Of a stretch of DNA of 64,000 nt, positions 1 to 8,713 are shown piece after piece. This stretch comes from Cryobacterium sp. N22 (GTDB lineage Bacteria; Actinomycetota; Actinomycetes; Actinomycetales; Microbacteriaceae). Location: positions 62,467-126,466 of the forward strand of contig NZ_PJJP01000037.1 in assembly GCF_002929555.1 (NCBI RefSeq), written 5' to 3'. Position numbers and translations under genes: made by a program. Below the pieces are notes generated by a model. That model saw nothing but the letters and a program-made list of their open reading frames with translations, did no database searches and was not told the DNA's origin. The stretch's first letter is position 1, and each line of letters starts with the position of its first letter.

Positions 1-32
1 ACCGATTCGGTGCGGTCGTCTGGCGATGTCCT

Positions 33-46
33 GAGTGCGGGATGGT
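33..46. repeat. 14-nt direct repeat, left copy
   Basis: The string GAGTGCGGGATGGT occurs here and again at 733-746, so the two copies bracket the first gene of the window. Copy length is at the limit of chance for GC-rich DNA. It may be a trace of a small insertion or only shared non-coding sequence. Confidence 0.3.
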
Positions 47-60
47 GAGGCTCTGAGTGA

Positions 61-618
61 CTAGACCCTGGAGCCGCGCTCCGCAATAAGCCTCGCGCTA
101 TCAGCCTGCAGGTCAGCATCTTGGACCTGACCGGACAGCCATTCCGAGAAGGTCTCCATCGTGTCGTGCGCCCACATGTGCGCGGGCTGCAGGATTTGAG
201 CCGTATCGCCTGTGCTTAGAGTGCGGCGGGCAAGTTCGAATGCAAGTCGACCATGAGCAGCGGTCCATAGCTCAGCGCCTTGAAGTTGTCTTGTAACAAG
301 CCAGTGCCCGGACACTGCATCGTCGGCAGTCAACGAAGCCCGGTAGACAGCAATGCTCCCGCGCAAACCACGAAGCAGCGGTTCCACCATTTCAGCCGTG
401 GGGTCCATCGAGATCATGTCGGACAGGGCGACTATCACGCCCCGTGCCGCCCCATGCCGACGCTCAAGGTAGTGGCTGCGTACGGACACCGAACGCTCGT
501 TTCTGGCGAGCCGCACGGCTATCACGGTGGGGATAAGGATGGCCGCAACTGGAATGGCGACACTCATAGTGACCTCCCACCAATTGACGGACAGGAACCA
601 AGCGACTACTTCAGGCAT
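61..618 (-). CDS. Hypothetical protein with one N-terminal membrane segment
   Basis: This 185-residue protein has one clear hydrophobic helix near residues 17-36 (SVAIPVAAILIPTVIAV), followed by a basic stretch and a soluble, mostly helical domain. I do not recognise a family. The layout (single N-terminal anchor, cytoplasmic tail by the positive-inside rule) is common in small membrane-tethered proteins of accessory regions. The ATG at 618 has no strong ribosome binding site. The gene is transcribed away from 890-1843, with a 271-nt non-coding gap between them. Codon use looks normal for high-GC DNA, so it is probably a real gene. Confidence 0.6.
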   Translation of the reverse strand: MPEVVAWFLSVNWWEVTMSVAIPVAAILIPTVIAVRLARNERSVSVRSHYLERRHGAARGVIVALSDMISMDPTAEMVEPLLRGLRGSIAVYRASLTADDAVSGHWLVTRQLQGAELWTAAHGRLAFELARRTLSTGDTAQILQPAHMWAHDTMETFSEWLSGQVQDADLQADSARLIAERGSRV

Positions 619-889
619 GGCTCGAAGCTACACCGCGACCTGCTGGGTCTAGTGCCCGAAGTGGGGCATGCTGCGCCTCGGTCATGAATGCTCCGTCAAA
701 GAACGCGGGAAACGATGGTGTGGCGGTGCCCAGAGTGCGGGATGGTCCAGCTGTAGCGCTTAGGGCGGTCTGATTCCGCGCGCCCCGAATTGGGGTGGCC
801 CCACTTCGCTCAGAACTGCAGGCGCAGAGGGGGACTCCGATTCTCTCTACTACGGTGAGTCTTGAGCTGTGTGACAGCAAGGGGGCACC

Positions 890-1843
890 ATGAGCAAGCA
901 ATCATCGCAAGACTTCGAGGGCATAGCGGACGGCGTAGTCCAGCTGCGGTTCTCGAATGAAGATAATACGGTCAACGATATTAACGCCGCTGAGTTCGCG
1001 GAGGTTCTTCAGGGACTGGTCGAGTTCACCAGTCAATTAGCGAAGGCTGGCAGTTTCGGAGATGGAATGGCTCCGGTCGTCCGAGTCCGTCCACCAGTCG
1101 AGGGTTCGTTCATCGTAGATGCGATCGTCACGTCGTACGGCATCGACCCCGTGGCTACTGTTGGCACCATAATGGGGGTGACCGGTGGCATCGGTCAGAG
1201 CATCAACGTCGCAGTGAAGCGACTACGAGGGGACGTCGTTACTGATATCGACTACCTCAATAACGGCAACGTAAAGCTCAACTGGCGCGATGGCACCGTT
1301 AGCGAAGTGCCGGAACCAGCGTGGAAGCAACTCAACGCCATGAAGTCTTCCACACGTAAGGCTCTACGCAAGATAATGGCGCCCCTCAGCGACGACGTTG
1401 CCCACCTAGAGGTGCGCGACGGCGCCCTAGACGAATCGTCGGATGAGGTCTTGCAGTCGGAACCTGAGGTTGTGATGAGTCGCTCCGACTACTACACAGC
1501 CGCGGCCGAGGTAGACGACGAATCGATTGAAACGGAAGTCCTTGAGGCCGAGGCGCAGCTGAGGAGCATCGACTTCCGTCCGGGAGAAAAGTGGCGCGTT
1601 CAGACGCCTCTGGGGAACAGACTGGCTACAATAGAAGATGAGGACTTTCTTCTTCGGCTTGATCGCGGGATGGCTCTCCACAAGAACGATATCTTCACTG
1701 TGTTGATTAACGAGACCAGAACCACAAAGAATGGTCGAACGACCAAGGAATGGTCGATCACCCAGGTGACTTTTAAGCGACGGGGAGATGACGATGGCTA
1801 TAGCGACAACGCATCCGAAGAGTCATCCTCCGAAGCGGCGTGA
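890..1843 (+). CDS. Hypothetical protein, acidic C-terminus
   Basis: 317 residues. An AAGGGGG ribosome binding site sits four bases before the ATG. The N-terminal half (residues 15-110) predicts as mixed alpha/beta, with a glycine-rich segment around residues 83-105 (ATVGTIMGVTGGIGQS) that could be a short hydrophobic helix. The middle is charged and the tail is rich in D, E and S. I cannot assign a function. The architecture resembles uncharacterised proteins found in accessory and mobile regions. The last 56 bases overlap the start of the next small membrane-protein gene, so the two are probably translated together. Codon use is less GC-skewed than in the metabolic genes further right, consistent with transfer. 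Confidence 0.65.
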   Translation: MSKQSSQDFEGIADGVVQLRFSNEDNTVNDINAAEFAEVLQGLVEFTSQLAKAGSFGDGMAPVVRVRPPVEGSFIVDAIVTSYGIDPVATVGTIMGVTGGIGQSINVAVKRLRGDVVTDIDYLNNGNVKLNWRDGTVSEVPEPAWKQLNAMKSSTRKALRKIMAPLSDDVAHLEVRDGALDESSDEVLQSEPEVVMSRSDYYTAAAEVDDESIETEVLEAEAQLRSIDFRPGEKWRVQTPLGNRLATIEDEDFLLRLDRGMALHKNDIFTVLINETRTTKNGRTTKEWSITQVTFKRRGDDDGYSDNASEESSSEAA

Positions 1844-2000
1844 AGGCCCGCTCGACTTCGTCAGCCTAGGAGTCTTATTTGTCTGCGTGGTGGCCATAGT
1901 CCTCGTGCTCGTAGGAGTGGCAACTGTTGGAACCTCACCGTGGGCCATTATCTTGCCCACGATTGTAGGATTTTGGTCCGTCGTCACGCTCAGGCGCTAG
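1788..2000 (+). CDS. Small two-helix membrane protein
   Basis: 70 residues. After a basic N-terminus (about 20 residues rich in K, R and P) come two hydrophobic helices, roughly residues 24-44 and 49-66, the second ending in LRR. It starts inside the 3' end of the preceding gene in another frame. The ATG at 1794 is an alternative start. The overlap suggests translational coupling and a membrane partner for the upstream product, but this is inference; no family is recognised. Confidence 0.5.
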   Translation: MTMAIATTHPKSHPPKRREGPLDFVSLGVLFVCVVAIVLVLVGVATVGTSPWAIILPTIVGFWSVVTLRR

Positions 2001-2340
2001 TTAGCAGACCGGCTTCGGCCCGAATGTCTTCGGCTCTGCATGTCACGTCACTAGCTCTGGACGTTCGCTAACCAGCCGGTATTAAATGCCCAGCCAGTCC
2101 GAGGACGAGCGGGGCATTTTGGTGCTTTCTCGGCTATATCCCTGACGCGTTTGTCGACCCTCGACCCCACGGAGACCACCCTCTTTGGGTAGCTGTAAAG
2201 CACCTCCGGGTGTAGGCGCCGTACATTCTGGGTGTTTTTTCCACATCAACCCGAGTCTTTGAACTGAGGCTCTTTGTCCGGGGAGGGACAGTCGCTATAA
2301 ATAGAGAGGGGCCGGCTGCGTAAAGGGTCGGCTCCTCCTT
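2001..2340. other. 340-nt non-coding stretch between convergent genes
   Basis: No gene is supported here. It contains two hairpins: AAATGCCC (2084-2091) with GGGCATTT (2112-2119), and a GC-rich stem at 2306-2337. Both are placed as expected for terminators of the convergent genes ending at 2000 and 2341. The remainder shows nothing recognisable. Confidence 0.5.
2306..2337. terminator. Putative terminator hairpin
   Basis: GAGGGGCCG pairs with CGGCTCCTC (one G-U pair) around a 14-nt loop. It lies immediately downstream of the minus-strand gene ending at 2341. T-rich sequence follows only weakly, as is usual in high-GC actinobacteria. Confidence 0.4.
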
Positions 2341-3027
2341 TCATTCGCTCGACGCCTCGAGGGCGAGTGTGCCGATCGCCGCGGTCCAGGGGTGCGCCGC
2401 GATAGCTTTCTCGAATGTCGGTGCTGCGCTCTGGTTGGGTAGCGCTTCCTCAGGGCCCACCAGGACCACCACGCACATGCCGGTCGCGGGGTCGGTAGAG
2501 AAGTCCAACCGCACGTGGTGGCCGTCGATGGAGCCGAACACGACCGCGCTAAACGGCCCGGTGGGCTTGGCCATGGCGGTACGAAACTCAGCGCCGATGA
2601 GAGCCAATTGAGCGTTGACCAGGTGCACGAGGGGTTCCGTGCCCCTACCCGTTATCACGGCCGACTGAGGCCGCTCCGGGGCGGCGGCGGCCTCCTGGTC
2701 GCCGGGAGCGCGCTCGACAGCCGAGGCCCACACCCACGCTCGGTGAGTGCCGCGATCTTCCCATTCGACGTAGACGGCGCGAGGCGTCCAGGCCAGAGCC
2801 AGGCCGCGCACGCGGTTGGCCATGGCGGGGTATCTCACCCAGGCCAGAACGTGCATCGGTTCGCCAGCCATTGCCGCCGCCAGGCCGCCCAGCTCCGCGG
2901 GCGTGAGGCTGGACGGGCGCACCACGAATTCGCCGCCGCGATCGGGCTCAACCTGCCCGAGGGTGTCGGCGCGTGCCGTCCTGTATTGCCGGCCGGGGTC
3001 ACTGGGAGGTGTCCTGTTCGGTCCCAC
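2341..3027 (-). CDS. Hypothetical protein
   Basis: 228 residues from a GTG start. It is Trp- and Ala-rich in the middle (residues 50-110 carry the segment WTPRAVYVEWEDRG, which looks like a beta-rich fold), with a second alpha/beta part from about residue 130 containing a run of beta strands (VVFGSIDGHHVRLDFS). No membrane segment or signal peptide is visible. I do not recognise the family. It stands alone, divergent from the GIY-YIG gene across a 255-nt gap. The start is uncertain because the first 30 residues look poorly ordered and no clear ribosome binding site precedes them. Confidence 0.55.
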   Translation of the reverse strand: MGPNRTPPSDPGRQYRTARADTLGQVEPDRGGEFVVRPSSLTPAELGGLAAAMAGEPMHVLAWVRYPAMANRVRGLALAWTPRAVYVEWEDRGTHRAWVWASAVERAPGDQEAAAAPERPQSAVITGRGTEPLVHLVNAQLALIGAEFRTAMAKPTGPFSAVVFGSIDGHHVRLDFSTDPATGMCVVVLVGPEEALPNQSAAPTFEKAIAAHPWTAAIGTLALEASSE

Positions 3028-3282
3028 AACCCAATTAGAACATATGTCCGAATCGAACGCGAAGTCATGTTCGCCATCCTGACCGCGTGATGGGCATCGA
3101 ATCCACAGCTGGTACGTGGTGAGGAACCGTCGGTGGGGGCGGCATCTCCCCGCGGTTTCGGCTAACCGGATCGCGGACGTCTCTCCAACTCAAGGGGGCG
3201 GGCGGCCCGTACAGGGATTGATTACGGTGCGCCTTCGCCAACTTGTCGAGGATGTCGTTGGGTCCGCCGGGAGTCGCTTGCG

Positions 3283-4137
3283 TTGGCCGGTGCGGCTGGC
3301 ACAGTGAATACTGTGAACGTGACCGATCGCTATTACGTGTACGTGTACATCGACCCGCGCAACTTCGAAGAGTTCTATTACGGCAAAGGAACGGGGTCTC
3401 GGAGCCACGCGCACCTTCAAGATGTCGGTGACTCTGTGAAGGTTGCCCGTATAAAGGCGATCCAGAAAGAAGGCCTGGAGCCCATTATTCGGATTATCGC
3501 CAAAGGGCTCACTTCGGAGGAAGCGCTGATGGTTGAGACCACGCTTATTTGGAAGTTGGGCCGGACACTCACCAATGTTGCGTCGGGTCGATACGTCGGC
3601 CGGTTTCGACCGCGGGATACGTTCCACAAGAGACTGGCGCGTTTCGACTTTGAGAACGGTATCTACTACATCAACGTTGGAGAGGGTGAGACCCGCAACT
3701 GGGATGACTGCCGGCAGTTCGGGTTTCTTGCCGCCGGTGGCGATCCAAAGTGGAGTGACCCAATTCGAGGGCTCGAAGTTGGTGATGTGGTCATCGCCTA
3801 CCTCAAAGGTGCGGGTTACGTGGGTGTGGGCGTCGTGCGGTCACCGGCAGTTCCGTACGCCGATTATCGGAGCAAAGGGCTCGAGCTTGCTGAATATGAA
3901 CTCGCTGAGCCGAATATTGCACACAACGCCAGCGACCTCTCGATTTGTGAGTATTTAGTTGCAGTGGATTGGGCAGCAACAGTCGACCGACAGGGCGCCA
4001 AATGGTTGCCGCGAAGCGGCCTTTTCACATCGCAGCTCGTACGGGCGTCACTTGATGCCCAGCCCATGACCATCGCTTTCGTTGAAGAGACACTTGGCGT
4101 CAATCTGAGGGCGTTGGCCGATGGCCGGTCCGTTTGA
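3283..4137 (+). CDS. GIY-YIG nuclease-like domain fused to EVE/PUA-like domain
   Basis: 284 residues from a TTG start with GGGAG nine bases upstream; GTG codons at 3304, 3313 and 3319 are alternatives. Residues 16-110 resemble the LEM-3-like GIY-YIG fold: YYVYVYIDP, then FYYGKGTGSRSHAH with the conserved Gly/Lys and a basic residue, then EALMVETTLIWKLG carrying the expected acidic residue. Residues 125-200 resemble EVE-type PUA-superfamily domains (YYINVGEGETRNWDDCRQFG, then KWSDPIRGLEVGDVVIAYL). EVE-like domains can bind modified bases, and GIY-YIG domains cut DNA, so a modification-dependent nuclease is an attractive reading, but it is inference. The neighbours are hypothetical genes, and AT content is higher than in the core genes. 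Confidence 0.7.
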   Translation: MAGAAGTVNTVNVTDRYYVYVYIDPRNFEEFYYGKGTGSRSHAHLQDVGDSVKVARIKAIQKEGLEPIIRIIAKGLTSEEALMVETTLIWKLGRTLTNVASGRYVGRFRPRDTFHKRLARFDFENGIYYINVGEGETRNWDDCRQFGFLAAGGDPKWSDPIRGLEVGDVVIAYLKGAGYVGVGVVRSPAVPYADYRSKGLELAEYELAEPNIAHNASDLSICEYLVAVDWAATVDRQGAKWLPRSGLFTSQLVRASLDAQPMTIAFVEETLGVNLRALADGRSV

Positions 4138-4367
4138 GCGGCTGAATCCCCGGACTGCGGTTATGCTGACTCGCGACTATGTGAGAAGTGCGACAAATTT
4201 CTCTTGCTGATGGTCGTTGTCGCCACTGTCTCGGCGGGCCGGATGCTCGCCACATACCCCCTGTCAGGCAGTTGAGGCTCAGCCCACCCAGCCTGACGCG
4301 TTGGGGCGGCCGTTCCGTGGACTCGATAGTCTTTGGGCATACTCGACTGGACCGGATGGAGTGAGAC

Positions 4368-4877
4368 ATGGGCTACAACGAGGACGAAGTCAAGCGAAGG
4401 CTCGGAATTGAGACCTGGAGAAACCTCTCGAGGGACAAGATGCTCCGGTTCGCCGCTATGATGCCCGATATTGATACTGAGGTGGCGCTCAAGATAATTG
4501 AGCAGTTTCCAGCCTTTACGGCGTTTGCGTTAGAGGCTGTGAAGTCAATGGAGAAGGCACACGCGACTACGCTTTCGGCCAACGACAAGAGCCAGGATCG
4601 TGTGTACCAGGCGCTCCAAGAAATCAGGGAAATCCTAAAGGGCGAACTCGACAGAAATGACTTGAGCTGGGATGAGCGGAAATTTCTTATTGAGCAGATC
4701 CAAGAGACAGGGAAGCTTGCTTTCAGGAAAGACAGCGAAAGTAAACATTTCCTGGATGGGCTGCTGAAAACAGTAGGCATGGTGGGCGTTGCAGCACTTG
4801 CCTTGGGCGTGGTTTTTGTCGGGGGCAAAATGATGCTCGATGAGGGCATAGGTACCGACGACCTTCTGGATGCCTGA
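4368..4877 (+). CDS. Hypothetical C-terminally anchored helical protein
   Basis: 169 residues with a GGAG box seven bases before the ATG (GGAGTGAGAC-ATG). The first 125 residues are charged and strongly helical (likely coiled coil around residues 55-115, EIREILKGELDRND). One hydrophobic helix near residues 137-156 (MVGVAALALGVVFVGGKMML) is followed by a short acidic tail, so this is a tail-anchored type of membrane protein. No family is recognised. It sits alone after the GIY-YIG/EVE gene with a 230-nt gap, so co-transcription is possible but not shown. Confidence 0.6.
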   Translation: MGYNEDEVKRRLGIETWRNLSRDKMLRFAAMMPDIDTEVALKIIEQFPAFTAFALEAVKSMEKAHATTLSANDKSQDRVYQALQEIREILKGELDRNDLSWDERKFLIEQIQETGKLAFRKDSESKHFLDGLLKTVGMVGVAALALGVVFVGGKMMLDEGIGTDDLLDA

Positions 4878-5192
4878 TAGAGCTGGTACCGATCGGTTGG
4901 GCGCCGCCGACGTCCAGTACGCCGCAAGGGAACGAATCGTCCGCGAATGCGGGCCTTCCCTACGTGCCAGTGCCTAAGAAGCATCTCGTAACAGACGTGA
5001 TGTTCGTGCGGCGCCCCGATCTCGACAGCCAAAAACGCGGTCATCTCGAAAGGTGGCTACGGGACGATCCGATATGTGGGCACAGTCGCCAGCTCCGCGG
5101 GAATTTTGATTTATAGTGTTGTGTCCGCTTCGATGCGCGCTGCCAAGCCGAAGCCCTTCCCGACGTCCGGCCAAGTACCAGAACAAAACACG
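4878..5192. other. 315-nt gene-free stretch
   Basis: No gene is supported. Positions 5059-5092 (GGGACGATCCG...GGGCACAGT) resemble 22995-23028, which lies in the same place relative to the second reductase gene. So the duplicated unit extends a little beyond the reductase stop codon. Confidence 0.4.
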
Positions 5193-5762
5193 TCAAGCCG
5201 CGACTTCTCTGGGCAGGTATCGCACGGAGACTACCCCCGACCCGAACTCGTGGCGGTCCACGAGTTCGAGCTGGATGCGCTCACGCAGACCGGCAAGCAA
5301 CGTGGGCCCGTGTCCAGCGATGACCGGGTGCACAAGGAACTCGTACTCGTCGATCAGCCCCAGATCTGCCAGCGCCAGTGGGAGTGTTACGCCTCCGACC
5401 CACAGACCCTCGCCGGGCTCCTGCTTGAGCTGCTGAACCGCGTGCGCCAAGTCGCCTCGCACAAGCTCGGCATTCCAATCGACCCCGCTCAGTGTGTTCG
5501 ACACGACATACTTCTTCGCCTGGTCGATGGTGTCGGCGAACGGTTTCTGCCATTCCTCCATCCGGTCGGGCCATGCGCCCGTGGTTGGCTTCTGCCATGC
5601 TGACGCCATCATTTCGTAGGTCACCCGGCCGAAGAGAAGGGCATCGGCCTGCTCCATTTGAGCGGTCCAGTAGCGCATCGACTCCTCGTCCGGGGGGAGT
5701 CCTGCCTCGTGATGGCAGCAGCCGTCGAGGGTGACGTTGATCGAGTATCGGAGTGGTTTCAT
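5193..5762 (-). CDS. Dihydrofolate reductase-family protein (RibD C-terminal type), copy A
   Basis: 189 residues, the normal length for single-domain RibD_C/YwjB-type proteins. Visible family features are the N-terminal beta strand with SINVTLDG, the LLFGRVTYEMMASAW helix (residues 43-57), the KKYVVSNTL strand and the WVGGVTLPLALADLGLIDEY segment near residue 121 that would line the NADPH site. Expected activity is an NADPH-dependent reduction; the substrate is unknown. A GGAGGG box lies seven bases before the ATG. It is about 84% identical by eye to the gene at 23058-23627, and a third, broken copy survives near 22139-22180. The short upstream region is shared among the copies. Confidence 0.85.
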   Translation of the reverse strand: MKPLRYSINVTLDGCCHHEAGLPPDEESMRYWTAQMEQADALLFGRVTYEMMASAWQKPTTGAWPDRMEEWQKPFADTIDQAKKYVVSNTLSGVDWNAELVRGDLAHAVQQLKQEPGEGLWVGGVTLPLALADLGLIDEYEFLVHPVIAGHGPTLLAGLRERIQLELVDRHEFGSGVVSVRYLPREVAA

Positions 5763-6530
5763 CTCGTTGCCCTCCTTCGATGACGCCCGCGGTCATCGGA
5801 CCGTTCATCAGATGAGTGCCGGTGCCGTTTCTCATCGTTGCCACAAATTGCGCTCAGCCTATAACGCCGTCTCAATGCGAACCAGGGCCGCACAGATCGC
5901 GCGACCGGGTCGCCATCAGCGGACATGCTCGGTCGCATGCGGCGGCACATGGGGGAGAGCTCGAGAGGGCTCGTGATGACGCTCAAGACGGTTCCCAAGG
6001 TCATCATTTACCCATCTAATTCATCTCTATTTGACCCAAAGCGATGGGCTACAATCGGAGGCAGCGAATCGCCTGGTTCCCTGTAAACATAAGGGAATCC
6101 GAGGGTTTTCGGAGACATTCGGCAACGATAAAATTAAGGCCAGAACCTTCAGCCGGTCGCCGGATCAAATCTTGTCGGGCCCGACCAATGGGTTGTCCCG
6201 GGGGAGCAAGGCGCCCTGCTCGGTCACACCCCAACCTGGGCGTCAGATGACGTGGTTGCAGTCGCCCAACTAGGGTCGAGTTCGACTTCATCGGCACAGC
6301 TCCGTTCCGACAAGAAAAAGCGGAGGGCGTCGACAACCGACTACTGCCTGCCGCGACACGTCCTGCCGGGACCGGTGGCTTCTGGGCTCAGGCCCTCACG
6401 TGGACCCCCTGGCCATCACAAGCGCAGAGCCGGATTCTCGAACAATCTGTGGCAATTTTTCTCCCGGTCATGGGTGGACTGCCAGTTACGAGTGGTCGTT
6501 GCGGCCGAAAACGACGATCGACAATTCGGG
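5763..6530. other. 768-nt non-coding interval containing R1
   Basis: No gene is supported. It holds the reductase promoter region, repeat R1 (5902-6187), and about 340 nt with no recognisable content before the YihY-type gene. Short reading frames here have no family similarity that I can see and no ribosome binding sites. Confidence 0.5.
5902..6187. repeat. Left copy (R1) of long direct repeat with tRNA-like end
   Basis: Positions 6002-6174 match 22282-22454 at a constant offset of 16,280 with about 11 mismatches and no gaps (by eye, about 94%). Weaker similarity extends left to 5902. The right end, GGTCGCCGGATCAAATC at 6155-6171 followed by CCCGACCA at 6180-6187, resembles the T-arm and acceptor end of a tRNA (closest to tRNA-Pro from memory), but is degenerate. 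The repeat lies upstream of reductase copy A. It may be an attachment-site remnant or the edge of an old duplication. Confidence 0.65.
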
Positions 6531-7403
6531 TCAGGGGGAGCTTTTACTCGCTGTATTCGTTGCGGCGGTCTTTCCGGAATACCTCCACTCGTGCCCGACT
6601 ATTGTCAGGTGGATGACGCGGCCGATGGTCACTGCTGCAAGGAGAACTGACATCAGTACGAACAGCCACCCGACGTAGGAGAAGGCCAACCCCAGGACAC
6701 CGAACTGATCGGCGGAGGACGCGAGAACTCCCGGAAGATACACTCGACCCAGCGCTGTGGCCGCGGCAAAACCGAGCCCGGCGAGCAGTGAACCCGGCAG
6801 GAGAGCCCGAAGACTGACGCTTCGATTGATCACCACCCACGACGCGATCCACCACAGACCGCACCAGATCACCGCCTCGAGAATGAACTCGAGAAAGGGG
6901 ATGGCACCAGATCCGCGCACGACGAAGCGGGTCGTGACGACGAGGACGAACCCGACGACGATCGCGACGATCGCGGCGACCCAGCGCCAGGCGAAACGGA
7001 TGCTTGCCTTGGGCGTATTCCAGATCCGGCGGAAGCAGCGCTCGAGCGCGCGGGCGAACGCAGTGGCGGCGATGATGAGTAGCAGCACACCAATGATCTG
7101 CGTGAGCGTGACACTCTGAATTTGCTCGGGCATCGATTGCTGCAGGAGTTCTGCGGTGTGATCGTCGAGGGTGAGGTTGTCAGCGAACACGGCCTTCGCT
7201 TCGGGATTCATGCTGCGCCGCATGGAGCCGCTCACTATGAGGATCGGCAGTATGGACGTGAACGCCTGCGCTGCCAGGGTCATCGCCCGATCGAACAGTT
7301 CAAGATTGCGAATTTCACGCAGAGATCTCATCAGGAACCGTCCGGCTGGCGACTTCACGCTGACCCGAATCAGTCGGTCCACCGGCATCTGAGTTGGCAT
7401 CAT
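6531..7403 (-). CDS. YihY/BrkB (UPF0761) family membrane protein
   Basis: 290 residues, about six membrane helices, beginning with one near residues 45-60 (AQAFTSILPILIVSGS). Family landmarks are the central helix with RALERCFRRIWNTP (residues 117-130), a loop before the fourth helix, and the last pair of helices around FGVLGLAFSYVGWLFVLMSVLLAA. The family is widespread in the inner membrane and was once annotated as RNase BN; its function is not established. The C-terminal tail is basic and disordered. It is the leftmost gene inside the block bounded by the long repeats and stands alone, divergent from the GFA gene across 265 nt. Confidence 0.85.
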   Translation of the reverse strand: MMPTQMPVDRLIRVSVKSPAGRFLMRSLREIRNLELFDRAMTLAAQAFTSILPILIVSGSMRRSMNPEAKAVFADNLTLDDHTAELLQQSMPEQIQSVTLTQIIGVLLLIIAATAFARALERCFRRIWNTPKASIRFAWRWVAAIVAIVVGFVLVVTTRFVVRGSGAIPFLEFILEAVIWCGLWWIASWVVINRSVSLRALLPGSLLAGLGFAAATALGRVYLPGVLASSADQFGVLGLAFSYVGWLFVLMSVLLAAVTIGRVIHLTIVGHEWRYSGKTAATNTASKSSP

Positions 7404-7544
7404 TCAAACCCAACCCATTAGCGATTCGACGACACCTCGGCGAGGAGACGCCAACCGGGTGGTGTGGTTGCAGGCCATGTCATCCTCCGCATCGTCGTCA
7501 TCAGCATTGGACAACAGCGCCGTCAAGGACGCGTCACGTAATTG

Positions 7545-7557
7545 AGGTGAATCACCT
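7545..7557. promoter_or_regulatory. Palindrome upstream of the GFA gene
   Basis: AGGTGA-A-TCACCT is a perfect 6+6 palindrome lying 111 nt before the GFA start codon and 141 nt before the YihY start. It could be an operator for either divergent gene. No assignment is possible. Confidence 0.3.
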
Positions 7558-7668
7558 TGGTTGCCCCCAGTCCCCTGCCCCTCATGCAGATCGCATGAAG
7601 CGCTATGTACCTGGCTGGCTTAGGTTCCTGTGGGAAACATCGTCAAGACACACTAAAGGGGAGTACCA

Positions 7669-8136
7669 ATGCCCATTCGACAGGCCGCGTGCAACTGCGG
7701 ACAGCTGACTTTGACCTATGACGGACCGGACCCGGCGCGCATCTCCCTGTGCCAGTGCTGCGAGTGCCAACGGCGCACCGGCAGCGTTTTCAGCGTGCAG
7801 ACGCGCCTGCCACGGGAGAACGTGACGATAACGGGTGAGTCTTCGACGTGGACGTTCCCCATGGGCGGCGCGACGCCGGCCACGTTCCGCTCGTGTGACA
7901 GCGAAGGGGCCACCTACCATTTCTGCCCGCGATGTGGTTCGACCGTGTACTGGGAACTCGCCATCGCTCCGGACTTCTTCGGGGCCGCCGTCGGCAGCTT
8001 CACGGATCAGACTTTTCCACCGCCGGTGATCTCCGGTTTCGAAGCGTACGGTCCCGACTGGGCCATGAATGCGTCTGCCCTGCCAATTCCGCATCATGAA
8101 TATGACGGTACGACGCACGGTGGGCCACGGCTGTGA
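7669..8136 (+). CDS. GFA-family zinc-binding protein
   Basis: 155 residues with an AAAGGGGAG box before the ATG. Zinc ligands typical of the glutathione-dependent formaldehyde-activating (GFA)/CENP-V fold are visible: CNCG near residue 8, CQCCEC near residue 28, and CPRCG near residue 85, followed by the short beta strand FFGAAVGSF. Family members bind two zincs; most, like this one, have no demonstrated enzymatic role, and the founding Gfa activity has been questioned. The gene is convergent with the potassium-channel gene (8-nt gap) and is the only clearly cytosolic enzyme-like gene in this part of the block. Confidence 0.85.
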   Translation: MPIRQAACNCGQLTLTYDGPDPARISLCQCCECQRRTGSVFSVQTRLPRENVTITGESSTWTFPMGGATPATFRSCDSEGATYHFCPRCGSTVYWELAIAPDFFGAAVGSFTDQTFPPPVISGFEAYGPDWAMNASALPIPHHEYDGTTHGGPRL

Positions 8137-8143
8137 TCCCTGG

Positions 8144-8713
8144 TTAGGCGTCACCATCCGCAGCTGTGTTCGCATCTTCTTCCTGGTCCTTGCGGCGGCG
8201 TTGGACGGCGCCGACGAACACCTTGATTCCGGCGCCCAGCACGAGGAGGTTCAGAATCATCTGGATCATCACGATGAGTCGCGCATTCTGTGTCGCGGGC
8301 GAGATGTCGCCGAAACCGACCGTGGCGAAGACGGTGACGGTGAGGTACAGGCCGTCTAGCCGGGTCAGCGCACCCGACGTGAAGGCCGCGGGATCTCCAC
8401 TCGACATCAGGAAATAGGTGGTCGCGAAGAGAAGCAGGTACAGCGGTGCGGTAACCGCAAGCGCCACGATCGCGCGCACTCTCGGATGCTCCGACCGCGC
8501 GATCGCTCGCAACTGCCAAACGGAGACACCGACCAGAACCAGAAGCGCGACTCCCAACCATGTCACGAGGGGTACCGCGTTGATCACGGTGAAGGGCACC
8601 AGGAAGTACAGCGCGACCAGTACCGTCGTTGATGCCAGTGCCCGTAGCAGACCCCGGGTGATGAGGCGGCGCCGTTGGGCGGGCGAGAGCGGGCGGACTC
8701 GGGGTCCGGTCAC
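8144..8713 (-). CDS. Potassium channel-like protein with TVGFGD filter
   Basis: 189 residues. Four hydrophobic helices: residues 24-45, 48-66, 82-105 and the last around 140-165. The pore loop carries the selectivity-filter sequence TVGFGD (about residue 133), diagnostic of K+ channels. There is no cytoplasmic RCK/TrkA_N domain, only a short charged tail (RRRKDQEEDANT). It is the third gene of an operon: its GTG start overlaps the stop codon of the AI-2E-type gene (GTGA), which follows the CPA1 antiporter. Grouping a K+ channel with a cation/proton antiporter points to ion or pH homeostasis. Confidence 0.85.
   Translation of the reverse strand: MTGPRVRPLSPAQRRRLITRGLLRALASTTVLVALYFLVPFTVINAVPLVTWLGVALLVLVGVSVWQLRAIARSEHPRVRAIVALAVTAPLYLLLFATTYFLMSSGDPAAFTSGALTRLDGLYLTVTVFATVGFGDISPATQNARLIVMIQMILNLLVLGAGIKVFVGAVQRRRKDQEEDANTAADGDA

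Noticed and set aside
6252..6678. Plus-strand frames between R1 and the YihY gene
   Set aside because: No ribosome binding sites, no similarity, and they overlap the 3' end of the YihY gene on the other strand.
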